Notes: generated by a model from the sequence alone, not told the origin. Positions 1 to 8,403 are shown, counted from the first letter of the stretch. The stretch is DNA of 64,000 nucleotides from Pararhodobacter sp. CCB-MM2 (GCF_001691415.1 NZ_LRRR01000007.1:62001-126000), one strand, 5' to 3'. A program made the numbers and translations.

Positions 1-716
1 AGCAGGAAGTTCAGATAGTTCAACGCCTGCGCGCTGACGCCGAGGGCGGGCAGGGGCTTCACCCGCTCGTCACCGAAGGCGGGCGTGAGGAATTCGACCA
101 TCGCCGTGCCCCGGTTCTGACGCCATTTCCAGACCTGCCGGTCCTGCAACCCCGGCACTGGGTCGAATTTCAGCGCCTGCAGGATGTCGCCGGGATCTTC
201 CTCGACCCGGTCGCCCAGAGCGACGGAAAGACGTTCAAAACTGGCGAAGTCGATGTCGCCGGTCTGCGCGAGGTCATCGGCGCCGAAGCGGACACCCAGT
301 TCGCCCTGATACAGCGCGAAGGCGCCGGTGCCGATCAGCGTGCCGCCCAGTCGGAACAGCCCCGCGCGGGCAAAGGCATAAAGCAGCGAGCCGGTATCCC
401 GGTCGGTCGCGACATAGCCCTCGGCCCGCAGGATGCGCGCCAGCCGGGTCATCGCGGCGCGACGTTCCTCGGCCCCGGCGCGGATCTCGGCGGCACGGGC
501 AAGGCGGGCGCGCAGCTCGGGCGTGGCCTCGCCGAGGTACCGGCTGCGCATCTCGGTGCCGAGCCGGAACTTGTCATAGAGATAGACCCGCCCGTTGCGC
601 GCCCGTTCCTCGAGGCTGCCCAGAAGCGCCGAGGCCTGTTCATCCAGATGCAGGCGCAGCAGGTCGGCATAGGCCACCTGCGCGATGCGGGAATGCGAGA
701 CGGGGGTCGGGGTCAT
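1..716 (-). CDS. GSU2403-type nucleotidyltransferase-fold protein, partial at C-terminus
   Basis: The gene starts at the ATG whose complement lies at 714-716 and runs off the left edge, so about 238 residues of the N-terminal part are visible. An N-terminal helical segment precedes the nucleotidyltransferase core, with GGTLIGTGAFALYQGEL followed by TGDIDF, the GT/G and DxD elements of the NTP_transf_8 (GSU2403-like) fold. Its substrate is unknown, and such folds occur in toxins, RNA modifiers and uncharacterised genes. The promoter carries two inverted repeats (733-760 and 770-795), so it is probably tightly repressed. The IclR gene upstream reads in the same direction and ends at 816. Family assignment is fairly sure; function is not. 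Confidence 0.7.
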   Translation of the reverse strand, partial: MTPTPVSHSRIAQVAYADLLRLHLDEQASALLGSLEERARNGRVYLYDKFRLGTEMRSRYLGEATPELRARLARAAEIRAGAEERRAAMTRLARILRAEGYVATDRDTGSLLYAFARAGLFRLGGTLIGTGAFALYQGELGVRFGADDLAQTGDIDFASFERLSVALGDRVEEDPGDILQALKFDPVPGLQDRQVWKWRQNRGTAMVEFLTPAFGDERVKPLPALGVSAQALNYLNFL

Positions 717-732
717 AGGTGGCTCACGGCTG

Positions 733-795
733 TGTGCAGCAAGTATATCCTTGCTGCACATCGACGCAAGTGCAGCAAGAAATCATTTGCTGCAC
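733..795 (-). promoter_or_regulatory. Promoter with two tandem palindromic operators
   Basis: Two inverted repeats share one core. The first, 733-760, is TGTGCAGCAAG-N6-CTTGCTGCACA with perfect 11-bp arms. The second, 770-795, is GTGCAGCAA-N8-TTGCTGCAC with perfect 9-bp arms. Their centres are 36 bp apart. On the minus strand a -35-like TTGCGT (complement 764-769) and a -10 TATACT (complement 742-747) are separated by 16 bases, with the -10 inside the first palindrome. This predicts a repressor that blocks transcription of the nucleotidyltransferase gene. The repressor is not identified. Confidence 0.65.
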
Positions 796-815
796 ATAAG
801 GGCAAGCACCTGGTT

Positions 816-1568
816 TCAGGCCGAAAAATGCTGCCGGACCAGCTCCAGCGTCTCGCGCAGTTCGACCTCGACCGTTTCGCGCATCGACAGGAAGCGCGGG
901 GTCGGCACGGGCACGGAAATCGCGTGGATCTCGCCGTTGCGATCCCGGAACGCGCCGCCAAGGGCAGAGATCCCGATCGTATGCTCGTCGGCATCCTCGG
1001 CGATGCCGCGCGCCCGGATCTCGGCCAGCAGCGCCGCGAAGGCGGGCCAGTCCGCCTTGTGGTGCGCGCGCTTCCATTCGGCCTCGACCAGCGGGCGGGC
1101 CTCGGCATCGGGCAGCAGGGCCAGAGCAGCGCGACCGTTGGCGCTGGTGGTCAGCGGGAAGACATCGCCCACGGCCGAAATGGTGCGCAGCCGATGCGTG
1201 CCCGGCACCTGATCGAGGAAGATCATCCCCGCGCCGCGCAGCACCGACAGATCCGCCGTCTCGCCCAGACGACGCGAGAGTTCGGACAGGTGCAGCCGGC
1301 ATTCCTCGACGACGTTATAGCGCGTGGCTTCGGACAGCGCGGTGATCTCGGGCCCCAGACGGATCGAGCCGCCGGTCGAGGTGGCGATCACCAGCCGCTC
1401 GGCCTGCAGGGCGCCGACGATGCGCTGTACCGTAGAGCGAGGCAGATCGACCCGTTCGGCGATCTGGCCGAGGCTCATCCCCTCGGTGTTGTCGCGCAGC
1501 ACGCGCAGGATCGCCGCGGCGCGCGCGATGACCTGGATGCCCGATCGTCCCTGATCGCTGTCGCTCAT
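816..1568 (-). CDS. IclR-family transcriptional regulator
   Basis: The 250-residue protein has the usual IclR length. An N-terminal winged helix-turn-helix covers about residues 10-70 (IAERVDLPRSTVQRIVGAL), and a C-terminal GAF-like effector domain covers about 85-245 (GMIFLDQVPG, TTSANGRAALA). The start is the ATG at 1568. A longer open frame continues upstream but lacks IclR similarity and overlaps the divergent gene. The gene is transcribed away from the catabolic cluster beginning at 1749, with a 180-base shared intergenic region, so it most likely controls that cluster. Whether it represses or activates cannot be read from sequence. Confidence 0.9.
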   Translation of the reverse strand: MSDSDQGRSGIQVIARAAAILRVLRDNTEGMSLGQIAERVDLPRSTVQRIVGALQAERLVIATSTGGSIRLGPEITALSEATRYNVVEECRLHLSELSRRLGETADLSVLRGAGMIFLDQVPGTHRLRTISAVGDVFPLTTSANGRAALALLPDAEARPLVEAEWKRAHHKADWPAFAALLAEIRARGIAEDADEHTIGISALGGAFRDRNGEIHAISVPVPTPRFLSMRETVEVELRETLELVRQHFSA

Positions 1569-1651
1569 GCCGTCCTCCCGTTCCTTGCCCGCATAGCAAT
1601 ACAGCAGAACAGGGCTGATCTGCAATGCGATACAGGTGTCCCAGAATCTTG

Positions 1652-1712
1652 TTGACGAGTCGCGACTTGCGTGTGTACCGTCTGGCGAACCGAACGCACC
1701 ATATTGCGGTGC
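1652..1712 (+). promoter_or_regulatory. Candidate promoter and operator of the catabolic cluster
   Basis: The IclR/cyclase intergenic region holds TTGACG (1652-1657), a plausible -35, with a weak -10 TACCGT at 1676-1681. The spacer contains the palindrome AGTCGCGACT (1658-1667). Further downstream GCACC-N7-GGTGC (1696-1712) could be an operator. The elements are weak, and this is a suggestion only. Confidence 0.3.
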
Positions 1713-1748
1713 AGCATCGGGGAAACGCATCGGAAGGGAGGAGCCGAT

Positions 1749-2585
1749 ATGGTCAAGGTCCGCGGCATCGAATTCGAGGGGAACCTCGACAACAGCATGG
1801 GTCTGGAATTCTACAACCTGAGCCACCGCTTCGGTTTCCAGAACCCGAACTGGCCGTATTTCGAGGATACGAAGATCGAGCGTATCCACTACATGGCGAA
1901 GTCGGGGGTGTTGTCGCAGCGTATCACGACGACCATGCATGCGACGACTCATATCGACGCGCCGGCGCATGTGGTGCAGGGCACGCCCTTCATCGACGAA
2001 GTGCCGCTGCCGCATTTCTTCGGCTCGGGCATCGTCGTGTCGATGCCGAAGAAGAAATGGGAGCCGATCACCTATGACGATCTGGAAGCGGCCTGCGGCA
2101 AGTCGATCCGCAAGGGCGACGTGCTGATCATCAACACCGGCTGGCACAAGCAATACGAGGACGGCGATTACTTCGCCTATTGCCCGGGCTTCGTGAAATC
2201 GGCCGGCGAATGGATGGTCGAGAAGGGCGTGAAGGTCGTGGGCCATGACACGCAAGCGAACGACCACCCGCTGGCGACCGCGATCGGCCCGCAGCGCAAT
2301 GGTCCGCTGCTGCCGCACCTCGCCGAGGAGTACAAGGAATGGTCCGGCGGCGTGGACTGGAAAGACGCCTTCCCTGAGTGGGAGCCGGTGCACAACATCC
2401 TGTTCAAGAACGGGATCATGGGCATCGAGAACGTCGGCGGCGATCTGGATGCCGTGACCGGCAAACGCTGCACCTTCGCCTTCTTCCCCTGGAACTGGGA
2501 TCGCGGTGACGGCTGCATCGTCCGCCTCGTGGCGATGATCGACAAGAGCCAGAACTTCCGCATCGAGCGCGGCGACGCGATCTGA
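1749..2585 (+). CDS. Cyclase-family (kynurenine formamidase-like) metal hydrolase
   Basis: The 278-residue protein belongs to the cyclase/KynB fold family (PF04199). It shows the family metal motif HATTHIDAPAHV near residues 62-73 and later HDTQANDHPL, which fits metal ligands in the active site. Family members hydrolyse formamides, amides or lactone-like bonds. The start at 1749 is supported by GGGAGGAG a few bases upstream; an in-frame start 26 codons earlier has no such site and would enter the promoter region. It is the first gene of a long same-strand cluster with cupin, SDR and dehydrogenase genes, so it probably hydrolyses the imported substrate or a cyclic intermediate. The substrate is unknown. 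Confidence 0.85.
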   Translation: MVKVRGIEFEGNLDNSMGLEFYNLSHRFGFQNPNWPYFEDTKIERIHYMAKSGVLSQRITTTMHATTHIDAPAHVVQGTPFIDEVPLPHFFGSGIVVSMPKKKWEPITYDDLEAACGKSIRKGDVLIINTGWHKQYEDGDYFAYCPGFVKSAGEWMVEKGVKVVGHDTQANDHPLATAIGPQRNGPLLPHLAEEYKEWSGGVDWKDAFPEWEPVHNILFKNGIMGIENVGGDLDAVTGKRCTFAFFPWNWDRGDGCIVRLVAMIDKSQNFRIERGDAI

Positions 2586-2593
2586 CTTGGGAA

Positions 2594-2647
2594 CCGGGGG
2601 CTTCGCGCCCCCGGACCCCCGCGGAGTATTTCTGACAAGGTGAAGCA
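2594..2647 (+). repeat. Hairpin plus GAGTATTT tail, likely interspersed terminator-type repeat
   Basis: CCGGGGGC (2594-2601) and GCCCCCGG (2607-2614) form a perfect 8-bp stem with a 5-base loop. It is followed by ACCCCCGCGGAGTATTT and a CAAGGTGAAG tail. From general familiarity, similar hairpin-plus-GAGTATTT units recur between genes in Rhodobacteraceae genomes; this is recollection, not a search. Here it lies between the cyclase and cupin genes and may attenuate transcription or protect the mRNA 3' end. Confidence 0.55.
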
Positions 2648-2671
2648 CAGCCGGAAGGGGAGGTCTGGCCG

Positions 2672-3025
2672 ATGTTGATCAAGCGTTTTCAGGACGCCCA
2701 GCCCTATGAGGCGCCCAATCATTGGGGGGTCTCGGGCCTGCGCCTGCAGGGTTTCGAGGCGGGCGGGCCGACCAACCAGTGGATCGGCTACAGCCAATTC
2801 CTGCCGGGGGGCGGCGCGGGGCCGGATTCCACGCCCTTTGAGAAGGTCTATGTCGTGCTGGAGGGGGAGATGACCCTCGAGTGGGACGGCCGCACCGAGG
2901 TCCTGCGGGCGATGGACAGCTGCACCATCCCGCCGGGACAGGTGCGCCGCATCGAGAACCGCGCGAACCACGTCTGCAAGATGCTGGTCGTCATCCCCTA
3001 TCCGCCAAAGCCGAAAAGCGAGTGA
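2672..3025 (+). CDS. Small cupin-domain protein
   Basis: This 117-residue protein is one cupin barrel with two conserved blocks, around FEKVYVVLEGEMTLEWDG and CTIPPGQVRRIENRAN. The usual paired histidines of metal cupins are largely absent (EKVYVVLEG in place of the HxH block), so it may bind ligand without metal or act as an isomerase or stabilising factor. A strong ribosome site (AGGGGAGG) precedes the ATG. It sits between the cyclase and the SDR gene, with only four bases to the latter, so the genes are surely co-transcribed. The exact role is unknown. Confidence 0.8.
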   Translation: MLIKRFQDAQPYEAPNHWGVSGLRLQGFEAGGPTNQWIGYSQFLPGGGAGPDSTPFEKVYVVLEGEMTLEWDGRTEVLRAMDSCTIPPGQVRRIENRANHVCKMLVVIPYPPKPKSE

Positions 3026-3029
3026 GGCC

Positions 3030-3824
3030 ATGAGCCTGATGAATCCCCTGTCGATGTTCGACGTGAAGGGCAAGGTCGCGGTGATCACCGGGGCCTCGGG
3101 CGCCTTCGGCATGGTTGCGGCCCGGGTGCTGGCCGGTGCCGGTTGCCGTCTGGTGCTGGCCGCGGGCAACGCGAGCGCGCTGAACGAGATCGCCGAGGAA
3201 TGCCGCGCGGGCGGTGCCGAGGTGCATGAGGCGAATGTCCGCCCCGATAGTGAGGCGGCGTGTGAGGGACTGATCGCCTCGGCCGTTGAGGCCTTCGGTG
3301 CCTGCGATATCCTAGTGGTCGCGTCCGGCATGAACAAGGTCGCCAAGATCGACGAGATGACGCCCGACACCTTCCTGTCGGTGATGGACGCCAACGTCAC
3401 GCAGAGCTGGCTGATGGCCCGCGCCGCAACGAAGCAGATGAAGGCGCAGGAGACGGGGGGCAAGATCGTGCTGGTGTCCTCGGCCCGCGGGCTTCTCGGG
3501 CATCCGGCGGGCTACACCGCCTATTGCGCGTCGAAAGCGGCGGTCGATGGCATCACCAAGGCCTTGGGTTGCGAGTTGGGGCCGACCGGGATCACCGTCA
3601 ACGCCATCGCGCCGACGGTCTTCCGCTCGCCGCTGACCGCATGGATGTTCGGCGAGGACGACAACGCCAAGACCGTGCGCGCGGGCTTCCTCGCGCGGGT
3701 GCCGAAGGGGCGTCTGGGCGAGCCCGAGGATCTGGCGGGGCCGCTCCTGTTCCTGTCGTCGAAGGCGTCGGATTTCTACACCGGCCACATCCTCTACGCC
3801 GATGGCGGCTATACGGCGGGCTGA
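3030..3824 (+). CDS. SDR-family NAD(P)-dependent oxidoreductase
   Basis: The protein has 264 residues, the normal length of a classical short-chain dehydrogenase. The nucleotide site TGASGAFG is near residues 20-27, the catalytic Tyr-Lys pair is in YCASK, and the C-terminal YADGGYTAG ending is typical. It probably oxidises or reduces a hydroxyl/keto group of the imported substrate. The cupin gene stops four bases upstream and the next dehydrogenase starts four bases downstream, so it is central in the operon. The substrate cannot be named. Confidence 0.92.
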   Translation: MSLMNPLSMFDVKGKVAVITGASGAFGMVAARVLAGAGCRLVLAAGNASALNEIAEECRAGGAEVHEANVRPDSEAACEGLIASAVEAFGACDILVVASGMNKVAKIDEMTPDTFLSVMDANVTQSWLMARAATKQMKAQETGGKIVLVSSARGLLGHPAGYTAYCASKAAVDGITKALGCELGPTGITVNAIAPTVFRSPLTAWMFGEDDNAKTVRAGFLARVPKGRLGEPEDLAGPLLFLSSKASDFYTGHILYADGGYTAG

Positions 3825-3827
3825 TCC

Positions 3828-4754
3828 ATGACGCAGGACCGTATCATCGGGGTGATCGGCGCGGGGCTCATGGGCCATGGCATCGCCCTGGTCATGGCGC
3901 GCGCGGGGCTGCGCGTCGCGATCACCGATCCCATGGCCGAGGCGCGGGCCGCCTTGCCCGCCCGCGTGCGCGAGTCGATGACGCTCATGGGTCATGACGA
4001 GGCCACCATCGCCGCCGCCCTGTCGAGGATCGAGGTGCATGAAACCCTCGCCTCGACCGTGGCGAAGGCGCATGCGGTCTTCGAGGCCGCGCCCGAGAAG
4101 ATGGCGCTGAAACAGTCGATCTTCGCCGAGATCGAGGCTCATGCGCCGCGCGATTGCATTCTGGCGTCGAACACCTCGGTCATGCCGATCACCGAGATCA
4201 TGCAGGGCCTGAAGCACCGCGACCGCGCGCTGGGGACGCATTGGTGGAACCCGCCGCACATGATCCCGCTCGTTGAGGTCATCCGCACCGAATGGACGGC
4301 CGAGCCCGCCATGGCCACGATGATGGCGCTGCTGGCCGAGGCCGGAAAGACCCCGGTGCGCGTCGACAAGGACGTGCCGGGCTTCATTGGCAACCGCTTG
4401 CAGCATGCGCTCTGGCGCGAGGCGGTGAGCCTTGTCGAGCGCGGGATCTGCGACGCGGAATCCGTGGATACCGTGGTGAAATCCTGCTTCGGGCGGCGGC
4501 TGTCGGTGCTGGGCCCGCTGGAGAACGCCGATCTGGTGGGCACGGATCTGACGCTCGCCATCCACGAAACGGTTCTGGCCGACCTCGAGAACCGCCAGGG
4601 CCCCTCGCCCTACCTTCAGCAACTCGTAGCCGACGGCAAGCTCGGCATGAAGTCGGGCGAGGGGTTCCGTACCTGGACACCCGAGCAGGCCGCCAAGGTC
4701 CGCAACCGGGTCACCACGCATCTGAAGAAACTGGACACGATTCTGGACGACTGA
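3828..4754 (+). CDS. 3-hydroxyacyl-CoA-dehydrogenase-like (L-gulonate/carnitine dehydrogenase type) NAD enzyme
   Basis: The 308-residue protein has an N-terminal Rossmann site (GVIGAGLMGHGIA) and the second-domain motif HWWNPPHMIPLVEVI. This resembles the HPFNPPHLIPLVEV motif of carnitine dehydrogenase, lambda-crystallin and L-gulonate 3-dehydrogenase more than the motif of true acyl-CoA enzymes. It therefore likely oxidises a free 3-hydroxy acid to a 3-keto acid. That fits the BKACE gene at 9418, whose family cleaves beta-keto acids with acetyl-CoA. The cluster contains no carnitine transporter of the BCCT type, so carnitine itself is only one option. Confidence 0.82.
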   Translation: MTQDRIIGVIGAGLMGHGIALVMARAGLRVAITDPMAEARAALPARVRESMTLMGHDEATIAAALSRIEVHETLASTVAKAHAVFEAAPEKMALKQSIFAEIEAHAPRDCILASNTSVMPITEIMQGLKHRDRALGTHWWNPPHMIPLVEVIRTEWTAEPAMATMMALLAEAGKTPVRVDKDVPGFIGNRLQHALWREAVSLVERGICDAESVDTVVKSCFGRRLSVLGPLENADLVGTDLTLAIHETVLADLENRQGPSPYLQQLVADGKLGMKSGEGFRTWTPEQAAKVRNRVTTHLKKLDTILDD

Positions 4755-4790
4755 CGCTTTTCAACATCTCGAACTGGGGAGGACGAGACG

Positions 4791-6059
4791 ATGAAGACCC
4801 TGAACAGACGCAACTTTCTGACCGGAACCTCGGCGCTGCTGGCGGCCCCCGCGATCCTGCGGGCGACCCGCGCCTATGCGCAGACGCCGACGATCAAGGT
4901 GGGGCACGTGAGCCCCCGCACCGGCCCGCTCGCGGGTTTCGCCGAAGCCGATGACTATATCCTGCAGGCGATCACCGAGCGTTTCGGCGCGGGGATCGAG
5001 AACAACGGGCGCAGCTGGCAGATCGAGATCATCTCGAAGGACAGCCAGTCGAACCCGAACCGCGCGGCGGAAGTCGCCAGCGAGCTGATCCTGTCCGACG
5101 AAGTCGACATCATCGTCGCCGCCTCGACCCCCGACACCGTGAACCCGGTCTCGGATCAGGCCGAGATCAACGAGGTGCCCTGCATCACCACTGACTGTCC
5201 GTGGCAGCCGTATTTCTTCGGCCGCGGCGGCAATCCGGCCGAAGGCTTCCTGAGCACCTACCACTTCTTCTGGGGGCTGGAGGACGTGATCGGCGCCTTC
5301 CTCGCGATGTGGGACGGCTCGGGCGTGGCGAAGAAGGTGGGCGGGCTGTTCCCGAACGACGCCGACGGCAACGCTTGGGGCCATCCCGAACTGGGCCTGC
5401 CGACGCCGCTGGCCGCCGCGGGATACGATCTGGTCGATCCCGGTCGCTACCAGCCGATGACCGATGATTTCTCGAACTACATCAACGCCTTCAAGGAAGC
5501 GGGTTGCGAGATCGTCACCGGCAACATGATCCCGCCCGACTTCGGTACCTTCTGGAGCCAGGCCGCGCAGCAGGGCTTCAATCCGAAGATCGTCACCATC
5601 GGCAAGGCGCTTTTGTTCCCCTCGGTCATTCAGGGGCTCGGCGACCGGGGCATTGGCCTGTCGTCCGAGGTCTGGTGGTCGCCCTCGCATCCTTTCTCGT
5701 CCTCGCTGACCGGGGCCTCGGCTGGCGATCTGGCCGGTGGCTACAGCCAGGCGACGGGGCGGCCCTGGACCCAACCCATCGGCTTCAAACACGCGCTGTT
5801 CGAGGTCGTGGCCGACGTCATCGCCCGGGCCGAGGATCTGGAAGACCCCGAGGCGATCATCGCCGCCATCGCCGCCACCGACATGAACACCATCGTCGGG
5901 CCGGTGAACTGGGCGAACGGGCCGGTGCCGAATGTCACCAAGACCCCGCTGGTCGCCGGTCAGTGGCAGCGCGAGGGCGACGGCATCGATCTGAAGATCG
6001 TCGCCAATGCCACCGCGCCCGAAATCCCCACGACCGGCGAGCTGATGCTGCTGGCGTGA
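4791..6059 (+). CDS. Branched-chain-type ABC transporter substrate-binding protein
   Basis: This 422-residue periplasmic binding protein is of the Leu/Ile/Val-binding type. It begins with a twin-arginine-like signal (NRRNFLTG, then an Ala-rich stretch ending AYAQ near residue 31), so it may be exported folded. The mature start IKVGHVSPRTGPLAG is typical of the family. It heads a complete ABC importer (ATPases at 6111 and 6832, permeases at 7540 and 8400). Members of this family carry many substrates besides amino acids, including aromatic acids and amides, so the ligand should be judged from the surrounding enzymes. A hairpin follows the stop codon. Confidence 0.9.
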   Translation: MKTLNRRNFLTGTSALLAAPAILRATRAYAQTPTIKVGHVSPRTGPLAGFAEADDYILQAITERFGAGIENNGRSWQIEIISKDSQSNPNRAAEVASELILSDEVDIIVAASTPDTVNPVSDQAEINEVPCITTDCPWQPYFFGRGGNPAEGFLSTYHFFWGLEDVIGAFLAMWDGSGVAKKVGGLFPNDADGNAWGHPELGLPTPLAAAGYDLVDPGRYQPMTDDFSNYINAFKEAGCEIVTGNMIPPDFGTFWSQAAQQGFNPKIVTIGKALLFPSVIQGLGDRGIGLSSEVWWSPSHPFSSSLTGASAGDLAGGYSQATGRPWTQPIGFKHALFEVVADVIARAEDLEDPEAIIAAIAATDMNTIVGPVNWANGPVPNVTKTPLVAGQWQREGDGIDLKIVANATAPEIPTTGELMLLA

Positions 6060-6067
6060 GATCAGTG

Positions 6068-6092
6068 GGGGCTGCCGGTTGGCGGCGGCCCC
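6068..6092 (+). terminator. Hairpin between binding-protein and ATPase genes
   Basis: GGGGCTGCC (6068-6076) pairs with GGCGGCCCC (6084-6092) through nine pairs, one of them a wobble, with a 7-base loop. No T-run follows. It lies directly after the binding-protein stop and probably acts as a partial terminator or 3'-end stabiliser. Confidence 0.5.
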
Positions 6093-6110
6093 GAACCTGC
6101 GGGAGAGACC

Positions 6111-6839
6111 ATGTCTCCGATCCTTGAACTTCAGGGCGTGAAGAAGGCTTTCGGCGCCGTCGTGGTGGCGGACGACCAGTCGTGGTCGCTGCAGCCCGGC
6201 GAGGCGCTGGGGGTGCTCGGGCCCAATGGCGCGGGCAAGACCTCGATGTTCAACCTCGTGACCGGCACTTTGTCGACGGATGCGGGGTCCATCCGCCTGG
6301 ACGGGCAGGACATCACCGGCTGGTCGGCGGCGAAACGCTGCCGCGCCGGCATCGCCCGCAGCTTTCAGGTGCCGCAGCCCTTCGCGCATATGACGGTGTT
6401 CGAGAATGCCTATGTTGCCGCGACGCAGGGCGCGGGCCTTTCCGGTCGTGCGGCCGAGGCGCATTGCCTCGATGTGCTCGATCGCACCGGGCTCGTCGCC
6501 AAGTCCAACGTGCAGGCGGGCGGGCTGACGCTTCTGGAGCGCAAGCGGCTGGAACTCAGCCGTGCGCTCTGTGCGAAGCCCCGGGTGATCCTGCTCGACG
6601 AGATCGCCGGGGGTCTCACGGAGCACGAATGCCAATCGCTGATCCAGACCATCCGCGATGTGCATGCGACCGGCGTGTCGATCGTCTGGATCGAGCATGT
6701 CGTGCACGCGCTGCTGGCCGTGGTCAGCCGCCTGATGGTCATCGATTTCGGCCGCAAGATCGCCGAGGGCGAGCCCCATGCGATCATGCAATCGCGCGAA
6801 GTGAAGGAAATCTATCTGGGGATCGAAGCCGATGCCTGA
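6111..6839 (+). CDS. livG: ABC transporter ATP-binding protein, LivG type
   Basis: The 242-residue ATPase has Walker A GPNGAGKT at residues 37-44 and Walker B VILLDEIAGGL. The position of the ABC signature reads LTLLERKRLEL instead of the usual LSxGxxR, a degenerate form that could weaken ATP hydrolysis at that site. The C-terminal part (IVWIEHVVHALLAV) matches LivG-type proteins. The next ATPase gene overlaps by eight bases. It powers the importer whose binding protein is encoded at 4791. The symbol denotes the family only; the transported compound is unlikely to be proven leucine. Confidence 0.87.
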   Translation: MSPILELQGVKKAFGAVVVADDQSWSLQPGEALGVLGPNGAGKTSMFNLVTGTLSTDAGSIRLDGQDITGWSAAKRCRAGIARSFQVPQPFAHMTVFENAYVAATQGAGLSGRAAEAHCLDVLDRTGLVAKSNVQAGGLTLLERKRLELSRALCAKPRVILLDEIAGGLTEHECQSLIQTIRDVHATGVSIVWIEHVVHALLAVVSRLMVIDFGRKIAEGEPHAIMQSREVKEIYLGIEADA

Positions 6840-7536
6840 CGCCCTTCTGAGCCTTCAGGCGCTGAACGCGCATTACGGGGATTTTCAGGCGCTCTATGGC
6901 GTGAACCTGAAAGTCGAACCCGGCGAGGTCGTGGCCGTGATCGGCGCGAATGGCGCGGGCAAGACGACCATGCTGCGCTCCATCGCCGGCCTTTTGCGCA
7001 ACGCCCCCGAGGCGATCCGCTGGAAAGGCCAAGCCATCGGCGCGCTGCGGGCCGATCAGGTCGCGGCCCTCGGGATCGCGCTGGTGCCCGAGGGGCGGCT
7101 CCTGTTCCCCTCGCTCAGCGTCGAGGAAAACCTGATCATCGGCGGGCAGTTGGGGCGCAAGGGGCCGTGGTCCTTGCCGCGCGTCTACGAGCTGTTCCCG
7201 ATCCTCAAGGAACGCCGCCACCAGCAATCGACCTCGCTGTCCGGGGGCCAGCAGCAGATGGTCGCCATCGGCCGGGCGCTGATGGCGAACCCGGAACTGG
7301 TGCTGATGGACGAGATCAGCCTCGGCCTCGCCCCGGTCATCATCCGCCAGATCTACGAGGCCCTGCCGGGCATCGTCGGCGAGGGGCTGACGGCGATGAT
7401 CGTCGAGCAGGACATCGCCAAGGCGCTCTCGGTCTCGCAGCGGGTCTATTGCCTGCAGGAGGGCCGGGTCTCGCTGGAAGGCCAATCGCAATCCGTCCCG
7501 CGCGAGGAGATTACCCGCGCCTATTTCGGAGTCTGA
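6832..7536 (+). CDS. livF: ABC transporter ATP-binding protein, LivF type
   Basis: The 234-residue ATPase has Walker A GANGAGKT, a canonical signature LSGGQQQMVAIGRAL and Walker B LVLMDEISLGLAP, the last typical of LivF. It starts inside the end of the preceding ATPase gene (8-base overlap), so the two are translationally coupled, and they presumably form a heterodimer. Because the partner has a degenerate signature, this subunit may supply the fully active one. Confidence 0.9.
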   Translation: MPDALLSLQALNAHYGDFQALYGVNLKVEPGEVVAVIGANGAGKTTMLRSIAGLLRNAPEAIRWKGQAIGALRADQVAALGIALVPEGRLLFPSLSVEENLIIGGQLGRKGPWSLPRVYELFPILKERRHQQSTSLSGGQQQMVAIGRALMANPELVLMDEISLGLAPVIIRQIYEALPGIVGEGLTAMIVEQDIAKALSVSQRVYCLQEGRVSLEGQSQSVPREEITRAYFGV

Positions 7537-7539
7537 CGC

Positions 7540-8403
7540 ATGGATTGGCTCAACGCCATTCTTCAGGGGACGCTGCTGGGCGGGCTTTATGCCCTGTTCG
7601 CGGCGGGGCTGTCCCTGATCTTCGGGGTGATGCGCCTCGTCAACATCGCGCATGGCGATCTGATCGTGCTGTCGGCCTATGTCGCTCTCAGCTTCGGGGT
7701 CAGTCTAGGGCTGAACCCGCTGGTCGCCCTGCTGCTGGTGGTGCCGAGCATGGCGCTCATCGGCTATGCGCTGCAGCGGCTCATCCTGAACCGCACGATG
7801 GGCGAGGACCTGCTGCCGCCGCTCTTGGTCACCTTCGGCCTTTCGGTGATCCTGCAGAACGTGCTGCTGATGGGCTATTCCGCCGATCCGCAGAACCTGC
7901 AGGCCGGCACGATCGAGACGGCATCGGTCAACCTCGGGCCCGTCGCGGTCGGGGTGATGCCGGTGCTGGTCTTCATCACCGCCGTCGTGGTGATCGCCGC
8001 GCTGCAATGGATGTTCTACCGCACCGCCTTGGGGCGGGCCTTCCGGGCGACCTCGGACCGGCAAGACGTGGCGCAGCTGATGGGGCTCAATCGCGCGCAT
8101 GTCTTTGGACTGGCGATGGCCCTGTCGCTGGCGGTCACGGCACTCGCCGGCGTGTTCCTCGGCATCCGCACGGCCTTCGACCCGGCGGCGGGCGGCGCGC
8201 GGCTGATCTTCGGCTTCGAGGCGGTGATCATCGGCGGGCTCGGCAACCTCTGGGGCACGCTGGCGGGCGGGGTGATCCTCGGCGTCGCGCAAACACTCGG
8301 GGCGAAGATCGACCCAGGCTACCAGATCCTCGCCGGACATATCGTCTTCCTGATCATTCTGGCCCTGCGTCCGCGCGGCCTGTTCCCGAGGATCGACGGA
8401 TGA
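7540..8403 (+). CDS. livH: ABC transporter permease, LivH type
   Basis: The 287-residue membrane protein has about eight hydrophobic segments and the family hallmark YALFAAGLSLIFGVMRLVN near the N-terminus. The C-terminal region EAVIIGGLGNLWGTLAGG is the conserved cytoplasmic loop contacting the ATPases. It starts three bases after the LivF-type stop and its stop overlaps the next ATG, so all channel genes are coupled. It forms half of the inner-membrane pore. Confidence 0.92.
   Translation: MDWLNAILQGTLLGGLYALFAAGLSLIFGVMRLVNIAHGDLIVLSAYVALSFGVSLGLNPLVALLLVVPSMALIGYALQRLILNRTMGEDLLPPLLVTFGLSVILQNVLLMGYSADPQNLQAGTIETASVNLGPVAVGVMPVLVFITAVVVIAALQWMFYRTALGRAFRATSDRQDVAQLMGLNRAHVFGLAMALSLAVTALAGVFLGIRTAFDPAAGGARLIFGFEAVIIGGLGNLWGTLAGGVILGVAQTLGAKIDPGYQILAGHIVFLIILALRPRGLFPRIDG

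Noticed and set aside
1569..2648. Upstream extension of the IclR reading frame
   Set aside because: The extra 360 residues are antisense to the cyclase gene, and IclR similarity begins at the ATG at 1568.
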